From: Erigeron canadensis
Taxonomy: Eukaryota > Streptophyta > Magnoliopsida > Asterales > Asteraceae
Assembly: GCF_010389155.1 (NCBI RefSeq)
Contig: NC_057766.1
Location: 27,289,516-27,353,515, forward strand
Reading direction: 5' to 3'
Length of the DNA: 64,000 nt
The first letter of the stretch is position 1; every line of letters begins with the position of its first letter. The position numbers were made by a program, and so were the translations under genes. This document shows, piece after piece, positions 11,944-23,729 of this stretch. The notes under the pieces were generated by a model. The model saw only the letters and a program-made list of their open reading frames with translations, searched no databases and had not been told where the DNA came from.

Positions 11944-12441
11944 TCAGCAAGAACTTAACAGTTCTTCTAACAAATCCGATCCGAGATCTTCCAAAATCAA
12001 CAAGTTTTCCTGCTTGTTGTTTTCTTCAATCAAGTTGGATGACAACGATATTCTGTCAAGCTTATGCATTTTCTTTATAGCGAGTGCAGGAGACCCGCGA
12101 TCAATATTGTTGGTGCTGGACTTGTTGATTCCTCTCAACGAGTCTCTCACGGTTTCAACTGGAAAGTTTAGAATAGATGAAGAACCGCGCATTGAATATG
12201 ATGCTTGATCGTATGCCAAAGCTGCAGCCTCCGCTGTATCAAATGTCCCCAGCCAAACCTTCTTCCCGTTTCGTGTTGAATCCCTGATCTCAGCTGCAAA
12301 CTTCCCCCACGGTCTCCTACGAACACCAATGTATTGTTGTTTCACCTTCTCGACATGATCTTCTCTTCTCTCAGAATATTTGATTTCTTGATTTGGGGAA
12401 CACTCAGTATTATGTACTTGAGATGATGATGGAAGGTCCAT
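11944..12441 (-). CDS. Small AP2/ERF transcription factor, paralogue of the 1801-2307 gene
   Basis: A 165-residue intronless protein. The AP2/ERF domain lies at about residues 37-94 ([18 protein letters not shown] to SSSILNF) and is nearly identical to that of the first ERF. The C-terminus repeats the EDLL-type motif ([16 protein letters not shown]). The N-termini and the linkers between domain and tail differ, so the duplication is not very recent. The start at 12441 lies about 70-90 bp below a TATA tract at about 12510-12532 on this strand. Expected role: nuclear activator at GCC-box promoters in ethylene, jasmonate or defence signalling, inferred from the family. The gene converges on its paralogue across 9.6 kb of repeat-rich DNA. 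Confidence 0.93.
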   Translation of the reverse strand: MDLPSSSQVHNTECSPNQEIKYSERREDHVEKVKQQYIGVRRRPWGKFAAEIRDSTRNGKKVWLGTFDTAEAAALAYDQASYSMRGSSSILNFPVETVRDSLRGINKSSTNNIDRGSPALAIKKMHKLDRISLSSNLIEENNKQENLLILEDLGSDLLEELLSSC

Positions 12442-12507
12442 TTTCAGCTAATGACACTTTTATTAATTCAATCAGCAGTTTGGGAACATTTATTATCTGG
12501 AGCATCT

Positions 12508-12532
12508 ATCTATCTATCTATATATATATAGT
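12508..12532 (-). promoter_or_regulatory. TATA-rich core promoter candidate of the second ERF gene
   Basis: On the minus strand CTATATATATATAGATAGATAG lies 70-90 bp before the start codon at 12441, a plausible distance for a core promoter. It overlaps a CTAT microsatellite. Confidence 0.4.
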
Positions 12533-13047
12533 GTGAGGTAGGCATGGCCTGAATAAGACTCCCTTTGAATGTAAATTTAATTAATAGATAATAATACTTA
12601 GAAGAATACTCATTATTTACAAATTTGAAACTATCTATATTTATCTAATTAGTGTGTATATATATATACACTAGTCTTAATCATATGGATTGACTATATA
12701 TGAATGGGGGGATGGACATAACACCGCCCCCAAACCTTGCGGTAGAATCGGGATGCATCATCGGCAAGCCAAATCGACATACCATTGCCGATTGAATGGA
12801 CCATTAGGGAGCGTACACTGTTGGAGAGGGTCATTGGCATGGACGAAGCAAGAACTTTTTAATTTTGTGAGGGGATAATGTATTTAGAAGTCGTATGCTA
12901 TACTCATGAGTATGTGTCCGAAAATGTAAAAAAGAAATTTTACGTGTTGAACCAGTTTGACTGGTCAAACCTCTAAGTATTTATGCATGGACTAAATGAC
13001 GATAATATATTTAAAATCTTGGGTCTCGAGGCCCATATGACAAACAG
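12533..13047. other. Intergenic region with an unexplained GC-richer island
   Basis: The part at about 12700-12870 is clearly richer in GC than its surroundings and reads open for 62 codons on the plus strand, but I do not recognise the product in any frame. It may be a remnant of a transposase or of a captured gene. The rest is AT-rich. Confidence 0.35.
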
Positions 13048-13644
13048 TAAGGTTGTCAATGGGTTCGGGTTGGCGGGTTGAAAAACTCCGACCCTAATCC
13101 AACCCATTAAAAGTTTCAGGTCAGAACTTTCAACCCTGACCCATAATCCGTTAACCCATAACCTAACCTATGTGACTAGATAAGCAAATGTATATAAATA
13201 TAAAATGAAATAAATCAACCAATATAAAGCTTTTTCATTGGCGGTGTAAGCTAAAACAAAGGATTAAAAAAAGAAAGAAATACAAAGGTATTGTTAGTAC
13301 TTGACACAAAGTTAATAAACTTACCGTCTCATATTACATCACTTATTATTTTACAGAATTTTGAATTCTCCTTTTATTTATGATTTGAAGTTAATTTAAG
13401 TTAGAAATATTGAAAATAAGAATGGGGCGTATGGATTAGTGTAACATGGAGTATGAGCTATTATATATAATTCATTTATTTTAAAGATATCGGGTTGGTG
13501 AGTCGACCTGACAACCCAACAACCCAACCCAACCCAACCCAAAAAAAAATCAGGTTGGTGGGTCAAAAAAACTCAACCCTAACCTGATTTTTTTTTGGCT
13601 AAGTTCGAGTTAAGTTTCGAGTTGGGTCGAAATTTACAGTCCTA
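13048..13644. mobile_element. hAT-type non-autonomous element with 8-bp target duplication
   Basis: The ends TAAGGTTGTCAAT (left) and ATTTACAGTCCTA (right, inverted TAGGACTGTAAAT) form short imperfect inverted repeats of the hAT kind. ACAAACAG is present on both sides (13040-13047 and 13645-13652). Both subterminal regions are packed with GGGTTGG and CAACCC motifs in opposite orientations. No coding sequence. Confidence 0.82.
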
Positions 13645-13652
13645 ACAAACAG

Positions 13653-14805
13653 AGACAACTAGATATAATATTTACATGATATTAACCTATATAAGTTTAC
13701 CTAAAGTTTCATAATGTAAAGACTCTTAGTCTCAAGATTGGACTTGAGATTTAATTAGTTAAAACATATTAATAAGTAAATTTATCAATAGGAATAAGTA
13801 TCATCAAGTATAAACATGAATTAATAGTTAGCTGAAGTAAAAAAAAAAAGCTGATGCAATAGACCTTAAAGACTTGAGGAATAAATCTTTAGGTCTAAAT
13901 GACAATTTGAAGATACAACAAAAGTGTTATATAGCGCATAGTTCTTACAAATAACTGTTGATGACCAAGTAACAAAAAGACTTAGAAGAATTTGAGCAAA
14001 CAACATTCTTTTAAAAAACCTGTTGATTCATCATACAATTAAAGATGTTTTGTCCTTAAGAAAAGACAAAAAGAACATGGAGGCTGGTATGGAGATGCAG
14101 AATTCAAAACATACATTTGTAAATTAGACTTTGAGAAATAACCTTCATCAATCCCAAATGAATCTTTGTCTATAAAAAAAAGTGACTTTCATCGGTCTAA
14201 AGTAAATATTATAAGAAGAATATCTTCTCTTCTTTTTTATGATTATTAATGTTTATTCCATTGTATACAAAATCGAAGACTACCTTATATGAAATTAATC
14301 GTTTTCTTTGAGCCTCAAGAAAACTTTGAATGATCTGAAAAGACGGACTAACCATGATTGAGGAATTTTCTTTTGGAGAAATAGTGTTTTTTTCAGCCGA
14401 ATTTGTAAAACTTGGCGTTCAACACCAAATTTGTAAAACAAATAAAGTCGGAGCTGAGGTTCCACCGCCCTTTGCCATTAGGTTGAAAGTCAAACTTGAC
14501 CCTTGACGCAACGCTAACCATAGATATGGAATGAAAATTTGATAAACTCATAAAAGTATCACATATTTTTATCAATTATTACAACTAGTCAACTATGTAT
14601 TACAGACTAAATGTATGGCATGACTGCATGAGTATGGGCTCCCGTTTAAAATATCCATGCTTGGTGATAAATTACTTACTGATAGAGGTTGTAGTTGGAA
14701 TTGTTGGGCTGGAATTGTTTGGCTTAAATACATGTTATGTGATTGGGCTAAACTTTTAGTTATTTTATTAAAAAATATTGGGCCTTTTATAATGTTATAA
14801 TCTGA
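13653..14805. other. Intergenic region, nothing recognised
   Basis: AT-rich throughout apart from a short GC-richer stretch at about 14440-14520. No recognisable coding content on either strand. Confidence 0.45.
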
Positions 14806-15701
14806 TAGAGGTGCACAAAAAAACCGGTTAACTTAACCGAACCGAAGTCTAACCGGTTAGGAACCGAATCCGTACAAACCGGTTATAGGTTACCATTAAC
14901 CGTCGGTTTCTAACCGATTCCTACTTTCAAAACAAAAACCAATTTTTAACCGGTTAACCTAGAACCGGTTATTTTACAAAATAAAAACCGGTTAATCGGT
15001 TAACCCATATAAATATATAGAAAAAGTAAAAGAAAACTAGAAAAGTCCAGATCTTGAAGAAACCCAACAACTAATATATGTATAATATATATATAATATG
15101 TAACAAAGGTAACGAAAGACAATAAAACACAATACTAAGGAATAATAAGAAGCACAAAAAGAAAGAAAGACTTCCAGAGAAGGAGAAGAAGGCATAGTTT
15201 TGGGATAAAATTGTACACAAGGAGGACATGGAGCTTGAATCCTTATGTTTGGGTTTGACACAGTAAAATCCCACAAAAACTTCCTCTGTTGGATATGTGC
15301 CTTCAACACTCTTGGATCATGTTTTTTTGCGCTAGATCTGGTTGTTGAGTTGGTCAACAACAATGAAGATGATAAGAAATCTGTGAAGTCGTATGATAGG
15401 AATTACACATAGTCACATAGAGATTTAGAAATGTATTTCTTGATTTTTTGGCCTCTCCACTAGAAAAGGTATATATATTATGATGTGGTCGGTTAAAAAT
15501 AATTGGAAATAGGTTAACCATTATCGGTTAACCGGTTTATATTAACCGAAATCGGTTTCATCGGTTGGAGTTTTTTCATATAGAAACCGGTTATTAACCG
15601 GTATAGGTTAATCGAAACCGGTTATTTTTTTAAAAAAAAATAACCGGTTTCGGTTGCTAAAAAAAATAACCGAAACTGGTTAACTGGTATTTGCATCTCT
15701 A
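14806..15701. mobile_element. hAT-type element with dense CCGGTT subterminal motifs
   Basis: The terminal inverted repeats are TAGAGGTGCA and TGCATCTCTA (inverted TAGAGATGCA), flanked by the perfect 8-bp duplication TAATCTGA (14798-14805 and 15702-15709). The outer 200 bp on each side carry many copies of AACCGGTT, CCGGTTA and TAACCGG, probably transposase-binding sites. Open frames in the centre (minus strand, 15037-15363) match no transposase that I know. It is therefore non-autonomous; 896 bp in length. Confidence 0.85.
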
Positions 15702-15859
15702 TAATCTGATAAACAATTTTGAATAATTAGAACTGCAGCTTGTGCCAAAACAGATGTATGTATCTAATCTAAGCATAACTATTAATACTAAGCCAAAGAA
15801 ATCTTTAACACGAAGAATGGTATCACTTAACAATAGAGTAAGTATGTATTATTTAGCAT

Positions 15860-16066
15860 GGTTTTAGATAAAATAAAACAGCTATATACTAAAGTAAAAT
15901 AAATAAAACAATTGGTTTCTCTTCACTGAAAATCACCATGCATCAAAAAAATTATTGTACATCAATTCCTTCGTGAATCTTCGTGCATCAATCTAACCAT
16001 GATTTAAGGGTCAAGATCTTGTCTTATTTGTTTTACTTTAATACTTGTTTTACAATACTCAACCCC
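15860..16066. mobile_element. Mutator-type MITE, copy 1
   Basis: It starts GGTTTTAGATAAAATAAAAC and ends TTGTTTTACAATACTCAACCCC, so the inner parts of the ends are inverted copies. A perfect 10-bp duplication TATTTAGCAT flanks it (15850-15859 and 16067-16076). The internal phrase TTCGTGAATCTTCGTGCATC and the tail GGGTCAAGATCTTGTCTT are shared with the second copy at 23730-23932. Confidence 0.8.
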
Positions 16067-16076
16067 TATTTAGCAT

Positions 16077-16400
16077 ATACAATTTGGTCAAATTCACTTG
16101 CTGGATAAATGCTCCTTTTTGGCATCTCTAATCAACTTAAAGAATTCACTTTCATAATTGGTCTTTATCACAGAAACTTGTTTATTCACTTTTTTCTGTT
16201 TTTGGCATCTCTAATCAACTTTTACTTAGTTTTTCATATTCATAACATGCCACAAAAAAAAGATAACAGGTATAAAATATAATATTACTGCCTGATCCGA
16301 AATGTAAGAACAGGTCTAATATTAATACTAGCAGTTTTATTTTTCTTATTTGAAAATTTCATACACCATAAAACAAGAAAACGTTTTATTAACATAAAGT
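16077..16400. other. 3' flank of the receptor kinase gene
   Basis: AT-rich, presumably containing the kinase 3' UTR on the minus strand. The phrase GGCATCTCTAATCAACTT occurs twice (about 16120 and 16204). Confidence 0.4.
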
Positions 16401-19400
16401 TTAACGCCCAGAAAGGTCAACGGTGGAGTCAGTAGCATTGGTTATCGATGAATCCATGGTAGATATGTAAATTTTCACCTCATCATCCTGAATGGAAGAC
16501 CTTACTGGCGGCTTTTCAGCAACCGACTTGTCACTCAAAAGAGTAACCACTTCAGACATTGATGGTCTGGCTGCAACCGGTGACTGGGTGCACATCAACG
16601 CTATCTCTATGATTTTCTTCGCATCTTCCTCTAAATATTCACTAGGTTCCATTTTGTCATCTACTAGACTTATATGTGTGCCATTCTCATATAAATTCCA
16701 TGTCTGCCACACACACACACACATGATCAGTTATTTTGCATTATAGAATGAAGTACGTTATTATAACTATATAATAAATCGTTTAAAGGAACGAGCCCTT
16801 AATTTTGAAATACCTACATGATCAAGGAGGTTCGAAGCAACTGAATTGTCGTTTATGACATCGTTGTACCTCTTTCCACTAATGATTTCAAGGACCACTA
16901 TCCCAAAGCTGTATGTATCAACTTTAGTAGATAAATGCCCATGAAAAGCATATTCGGGTGCTACATAACCACTGGACCTGGAAAGATTTAAATGCACCAA
17001 TATGGCGATATATAATACAGTTTTTAATTAAGAGAGATTAATAAAGAATAAAAAATGTGTTGATTTAAACATACAAGGACCCTGCCAATTCAGTGCTGAG
17101 ATGAGTCTTGTCATCTGGTAGTAGTCTTATTAGCCCGAAATCTGCAATTTTGGGCTGAAGTTCATTATCAAGTAGAATGTTGCTGGTTTTTATATCTCTA
17201 TGGATGATGGTAACATGGTACTGTTCATGCAGATATGCAAGACCCCTTGCCGTCCCAAAGATTATTTCAAATCGTTGTCTCCAATTTAGAGTCCTCGATT
17301 TATCATCTGTTGTGTAAAAGTACCCTTATCAATTGCTAAAAAATACTAGTATTACAAAATCTACACGCTCAAGAAGTAAATAGAATGTTTTGACCCACCA
17401 AAGAGGAATTGATCAAGGCTTCCATTTTCCATGTATTCATGGACAAGAAATAACTGCGGGCCTTTGCTGCAGTATCCAAGAAGACGGACAAGATGTCTAT
17501 GATGAACATTACTTATGATCTTAAGTTCTTCATTGAAGTGCGTCTTTCCTCTGCTAGAGGGCATAAAGATTCTTTTAATTGCAACCACGTCTCCTTGCTT
17601 AAGAGTTCCCTATATCGCGTCACAACGCATACATATACAATGAATTTAATTAGTTATACATCTAAACATGCAGAATGTATAAACTTGATATAAATAGTTA
17701 AATACTACCTTATGCACTTCTCCAAAAATCCCTCCTCCAAGTTTGTTTTCATCGCTGAAATTATTTGTCGCTACTTTCAAATTATTGTAACTATATGCTG
17801 CTGGACCTTGAAGCAATTCCGTTGATCCAGTGGATTTATCTATGAATCGGATATCAAATAAGTTACATCTTACATGGTAACTATTTTCTAGAGACCATGT
17901 AATTAGAATAATAGGTAGACATGAGTTAAACACTAATCAGAAGCTATGGAATTGAAATTCATGTAGTTAGTTAAATAGTGCATCTCGACGTTTATACCTT
18001 CATGGCCTCTACCCATCCTTTTAGATCTTCGGTACCATAGAAAAAATGCAAGTACAGCAAGAAACAAAAAGCTTACACCCCCGACAACTCCCCCAATGAT
18101 TGACCTTTTCTTGTTTGAATCCTCTGCAAAGCATATTTTTGAAAATAATCATTATTGACACGATAAGGAAACCACGAAAAGTAACAATGGAAATATGATC
18201 ATTTCAAAAGAACAGCAGAGTTCTTACCATCCCAAAGGAAAGATGAAATATCAGTCGTTTGGTTTGGTCCAAAAAACGGAGTCCTGGAATACCTCATGAA
18301 GCATCCATTATCCATTGCGCGTCCAGAAATAGTAGGGAGACAAGCATATAGAGAACTCGATCTCAGCTTTAAGCATTCTGAACAAATACTCTGGCTTACG
18401 TTTAAATTACATTGGGCAATTGCATACACAGTTGCACTACCATCAGGTAGTTTCCTTTCAGAAAGTGCATAGTATTTTGGTGCTCTTGGGGCAGCAGTTT
18501 GTAGGTCTGATAATAACTTTTCAGCTGCCTTTCGAAACTCTGTTGGCTCATCAGGTGATGTTACATTGTCACATACTACAACACCAGCTCGATTATTAGC
18601 CTCGGTGTAGAAGTTATTAGCCTCATACCTATGTTAAAGCAGCTAATTAGCATGGAAAATACCTTTTGAACCATATATCATTTGGCTAGAAGGATTCTTT
18701 TAATTTAAAACAAACATACGGAATAGCCCAATGACTTAAAACTTTTTTCGCCAACACATTAAAGCAGGGCCGTCGATAAGGGTGTCCGATCATGCAGGGC
18801 CTCCATATTGTAAGGGGGCTCCAACTCCAATATTATTGAAAATGAGTTAAATAGTTGGAAATTAAGTTGGGCTCAGACACAAAACATTCGGCAAACATCA
18901 TTGAGATCGGCTAGTTAACTTTTTTAATTTAGTTTAGAGCCTAACTTTCAAATTTACACAAACCGGCCCCCTATGTTTTGACAAATCTTGGCTATGACGA
19001 CCCTTACAATTAGTGCAGTGCTGTGAGAAACTGCAACTGTAATCGGATAGCTAACTATATAACTAGATTAACTTATACTCTTAGGTCGCGTTTGGTTCAC
19101 AGAATTTGATGGAATCTGATGGAATTGGAATTGAATTCCATTTCTTAGTGTGTTTGGTTGGTTAAAGATGGAGGAATCACATTCCGTTGGAATGTTAACA
19201 TTCCCTCATTTGATGGAATCTCCATTCCTTGGGGATGGGGGAAGGAATCTCATTCCGTCCCTCACTTGAATCTTCAAAAAATTAAAAACATTCCGTCAAA
19301 TTACATTCCTTCATATTCCAATTCCTTTGAAAGATTCCATTCATTCCAAAAACATTCCGCGAACCAAACGCGCCCTTATAGTCCAGATCTACTAGAGAAT

Positions 19401-21495
19401 CAGTTATAGTCAAAGCTAACTTGTTCGGCAACTTTGTGATTCCAATGCAACCTCAATAAGACAAAAATATACAATTAGTGCAATTTTGTAAGAAACGGGA
19501 ACTCATATTGGAATCTTAGCTAACTTAACCAGTTAACCATATAAACCTAGACCTTGTCACCATGATAAGTCATAACGCCATTAAAAAGATAAATAACATA
19601 AACCTGACATTTTATCTTTATTTTTATATATATTAAAAATATTTTATCAAATTAGAAATTGATGATGTCATTATCAATTTAATTAAAAATAAAAAAAACT
19701 AATAATCATTATCCAAATATATTTATATATTATTTTTATATTAATATTTAAAAAAAATCATTTAGTTTTATATATTTAATATACTATATAAATAATTTTA
19801 TTTATTTATTAATTATATACATTAAAGACTACGAAGTACAATTATTGTACTAAAAAACTCACTTTACAAAAAAAATATATATTTATAGAAAAAATCATTT
19901 AGTTTTATATATTTAATATAGAGTTATTTGTTTAGAAAATCACTCAACTTGTCTCAAATATCTATTCTGGGGTCTAAATAAAAAAGTTTTCTATTGTAGG
20001 GAACAAAATCGGCTAAAACGTCTTTAAAGGGTCCATCATCAAGTAGTCAGTCACTTTTTGTTTTTAGTTTAATTTTAAATTATTTTTAGGTCAAAATAAT
20101 GATGTGTATTATCCACCTCATTTCTCATTAAAAGAAAAAGTGAAATAAAAAAAAAAAATTAGATCTAGGTAGGTTATGAAACAATCATACGAATTCAATC
20201 CAATATAAACACACCATAAAAAAGACTTTATACGAAGTACCATTATTGTACTAAAATAAATAAATATAAAATACTTTATAAGATACATTTATTTTTATAT
20301 ATAAAATTATGAGGACCAAAAGTAGGGGTGAGTATGGGTTAGTTTTTGGTTAAAACCGAAACTCGAACCGATCCATTCGGTTTTTAAAAAACCAAAACCA
20401 AAGGTAGGGGTGAGTATTAGTTGGTCTGGTCCGGTCGTGAAAATATTGGGAAAAACTCAATTAGGCTCTCAAGAAATCAACTAGCCGGAGAGATCTCCTG
20501 AATGACTCACGACCATGTATCATTGTCATATTGGTGTATACTTAGATCGATAACTACAAAGTTTTGACATTATTCAATATGTTTTATGGTACCATATATA
20601 CTGGTATTATATTACTGATACTGTTTTAAGGACAACGTTAGTTTCAATAGTTAGGCCGTTCCTTATAGGGCTTCTAGCCCGCGTCTTGGCTGCGTTCGAT
20701 GCACCAGAAGCAGCAGACACTATAAGCACCGTCCGCTTCTTGGCTGCGTCTTGGTGCTTACTTTTGTTTTTAGACGCACGAAAGTGGTAGACTTGTGGGC
20801 CCGGATGAATGTAAAGGTTGTTTAAATAGTGTGAGAAACGGGTTAAAAGTGGTGATTATAAGAAGGGGGTGTTCTTGGTGTGTCTAAAAGTGATGAATAG
20901 TGTTAGAAGTGGGTTAGAAGTAGTTCTTTATAAGGAGAGACCTTGATAATGAATTCTAGCAAAAGTTTAAACCAACTTAAACTATATATTAAAACCCATG
21001 CATGATATAATTAAGTATATAACCAACAAAAAATAAGTATTAACTACAGTAAAATATTACAGTAAAATTTAGTTATATATACCTGACATCACAGTCGCTG
21101 TAAATAGCATGAGCGCCATTAACGACCCCGCACAATTTTAATTGCTTAACAGCAAAGTCGAAGCAATTCAAACAATCTGGAATTGAAAGATATCCTCTAC
21201 ACCAAGCAAGCCCCCAAACCGACTCACCGTTGATCAAAGTTCGTGCTGCAGAATAGCCACTGGTGGTTAACTGCCGACGAAGGCTAGTAAGTGTCGCGTT
21301 AAGGTTGCTCAAAAAATACACTTCGTGCGTCGGTTTATACATACTACAATAATTTTTCATCAGCGTGCTATTGAAATCAGTCGGCTGAGAAACTTGTGAT
21401 GTCACTTGGTTCGACATGGTTATGACCACCACCACCATGGCTAGGATAGCCACTCGCCATGACAACCGCCGGTTTTCTACTTGTCTTATGTTCAT
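16401..21495 (-). CDS. Cysteine-rich receptor-like protein kinase (CRK), eight exons
   Basis: Exons, 5' to 3': 21495-21083, 18628-18228, 18123-17998, 17839-17709, 17609-17399, 17306-17075, 16977-16818, 16703-16401. All introns are GT..AG and the phases join without a stop, giving 658 residues. Residues 1-34 form a signal peptide. Two extracellular DUF26/Gnk2 domains follow (about 35-138 and 139-265), each with the C-x8-C-x2-C motif ([26 protein letters not shown]). A membrane segment lies at about 280-302. The cytosolic Ser/Thr kinase (about 335-605) keeps the glycine loop LGGGIFG, lysine in [12 protein letters not shown] (RD type), ADFG and APEYA, so it should be active. CRKs act at the plasma membrane in stress, redox and pathogen signalling. 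Intron 1 is 2,454 bp and swollen by transposons; the other introns are short. It resembles CRK2/CRK42-type kinases, but the exact orthologue is uncertain. Confidence 0.93.
19084..19375. mobile_element. Tourist-type (PIF/Harbinger) MITE inside CRK intron 1
   Basis: The ends GGTCGCGTTTGGTTCACAGA and the inverted GGGCGCGTTTGGTTCGCGGA match at most positions, and the 3-bp duplication TTA is on both sides (19081-19083, 19376-19378). TTA duplications with GG..TTTGGTTC ends are typical of Tourist/Harbinger MITEs. The open frame within it is accidental. Confidence 0.88.
20320..20440. mobile_element. hAT-like terminal fragments in CRK intron 1
   Basis: TAGGGGTGAGTAT occurs twice (about 20325 and 20406), each followed by sequence rich in GGTT and CCGAA motifs, as seen at hAT ends. 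No matching opposite end or target duplication was found, so these are fragments at best. Confidence 0.3.
20654..20942. mobile_element. Possible second Harbinger-type MITE in CRK intron 1
   Basis: GGCCGTTCCTTATAGGG on the left and the inverse of TTTATAAGGAGAGACC on the right form an imperfect terminal inverted repeat, with TTA before and TTG after. The interior repeats GCGTCTTGG and GTTAGAAGTGGG. It is less certain than the 19084 element because of the mismatched flanking triplet. Confidence 0.4.
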
Positions 21496-21579
21496 TGTCT
21501 TTCTTTTGGTTATAATGTTTTTTGGTTGACCCGGCCTTTTACCTTACACTTATGTGTGTATGCACCAAGAAAATTATGT

Positions 21580-21592
21580 GTGTATATATACA
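21580..21592 (-). promoter_or_regulatory. TATA box candidate of the CRK gene
   Basis: GTGTATATATACAC lies about 90 bp upstream of the CRK start codon on the minus strand, in an otherwise mixed sequence. Confidence 0.45.
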
Positions 21593-23729
21593 CATTCTAT
21601 GTATAATAATATGACAAGGGCATGTGAGGAAACTAGATGTCTGAGTCATGAGAAGTCGACTATACTCATCCAAAGTTACGAAACTCGGAAATAAGGATCG
21701 GATTGGTGAGGTGGAGAGTTGGGATTTTTTAAGAATTGAATTAGATCGAGGGAAAAATTGGGTTGGGTTTTTATGTATAAAAATATAATTTTGAAATTAT
21801 GTGAAATAGAAAAATCAAATTTATGTATAAAACTTTATACTTAAAACATTACCTAATTCTTCAACTTATATATATATATATAATTGTCTAGCTATAATAA
21901 CATAATTAATCAAAGCTTAAAAAAAGTTTAATAAAAAAATTGACTTTATATTAATCTAATTAAGTACATCCGATTTTTGACCGATAAACCCAGCCTTTAC
22001 TAAGTTGACCCGAGTCTATAATACCCATTTTTAATCCAAGTATGGCAAACCCAAATCGTCACCTGATTCCAAAAAATCGGTTATACAACATACGAGGTGT
22101 CCCAAATACTAAGGCTCAATCCCAAATACTAGGATCGTAGAGGCTTTGCTTTTTGGTGTAAAAGACTAAGGTTCAATCCTTAGTAATTGGGGTAGTTTTG
22201 GATTATGTGGGGTATATAAGTGTATTGTTTGCTGTAAAATAAAAAAAAAAAAACCAATTCTTACAAAGCTAGACTTAAAGTTTTATGTAGCTCAAAGGGA
22301 ATTAATTTTAGACGCTTTTTCATGAAGCGTTTAACCAAATCTTTAAATTTTCATACTTAATTTCATAAAATACATATTTTTCAATTGATAAATAGCTAAC
22401 TCATTTAATCTTTGTTATGACATTATAGGCTTTTAATAAATCTTTGTTATGACATTATAGACTTTTAATAATCTTTTATTATGTACATTGCTTTAAATTT
22501 TAGTATTTTAAGTACAAAACTAATTAACTGTAAAAAAAACGCAATAATATTTTTAGTCTAGTAGCACTAAAATTTAACTATTTGGGGGCCTTATAGGTTG
22601 TCGCCTATTCCACCACAGGTCCACAACTATAGAGCGGGCTATGTTCTTACCATCTACAGTACTATTTTTTTTTAGTAACAAATGCAAATATCCAATAACA
22701 TCATGTTATCACACATCCATCCATCTCATATCTTCATTTTAAATTGTTAAAAAATTTAATAGATTGAATTCATATCCGATTTATCTATTATGATCATCTT
22801 TAATTATAAGTGCCAAATATCAGATAGTGTGCATCGGAACTTCTATGTTATAAAGTCATAATTACAATATCATTTATCAATTACTGTATAAGATAACAAA
22901 TTAGATTCACTATTTTAACCCAAAAAAATTAGATTCACTATAAGTAAACTACATACTTTAGAAATTACCATGTATATTATCCAAAAAAATTGTTGATTTG
23001 CTTCATTTACTGTATACATAAGCCATGCATAAGCCCATAAGTGAGGTTTTACATTAATGCTGTGAACAAAACAAAATCAAAATACTTATATATATGACCG
23101 GACTCTTCATGTAGATGTTCAGAATAATAGTGCTTAGGAGTAAGATGTTTTGTTTTGTTTTGAGCAACATTTTAGACCCCACATGTGACACATGGCATGA
23201 TGTAATTTGATCTTTCATTATTTCATACTTTAGGTGGTGGGTAATAAGAAGTGATTGACCAAAAAGGGTACTATAATTTTATAGTTAGCATATAACTATA
23301 TATCTAGATATAATCCTTAATTTATTTTTTACGGTTAAAGTGATTTCCTCTCTTGAGTGTTAATATTTAAATTAGTGAATAAAGAATTATGTTAGTTTTA
23401 AATATTTTTAAAATTGAAAGTTGAAAAAGAAAAAGAATAATTTGTTTTATATAGTAGTAAAAATAGTTATCTTAATCAAACCGGCTTATTAAATAAGCAT
23501 CTATAGAGTTCTAATTTATTTAGAAATTAAAACCCGTACTTCATATGAAAAAATATTAAAAAAACCAAAAAGATTCACGTTATATAAAAAGATGGAAAAT
23601 AAAAAGATGTTTAAGTGTATGCAACTAATTTCGCTGCTTAATGAGTAAATAGTAGTTGCTTGGTAAACAACAGTAAACAATGAACTGTTTTTTGACAATC
23701 AGTAAATACTAATCGTAATATGGTAATGA
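21593..23729. other. Intergenic region upstream of the CRK gene
   Basis: No gene is recognised. The first few hundred bases are the presumed CRK promoter. A SINE-like piece is annotated at 22105-22255. The phrase AAATCTTTGTTATGACATTATAG occurs twice in tandem near 22410-22460. Confidence 0.45.
22105..22255 (+). mobile_element. Possible SINE fragment
   Basis: It contains GGTTCAATCCT (about 22165), which fits a Pol III B box, and ends in a run of A residues (about 22240-22252). The A box is not convincing and no target duplication was found. Confidence 0.3.

Noticed and set aside
15037..15363. Candidate gene inside the hAT element at 14806-15701
   Set aside because: The minus-strand frames resemble no transposase or captured gene and there is no promoter or splice evidence.
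18775..19010. Possible further hAT element in CRK intron 1 (AGGGCCGTC ... GACGACCCT)
   Set aside because: The short inverted ends are suggestive, but the flanking 8 bp do not match.
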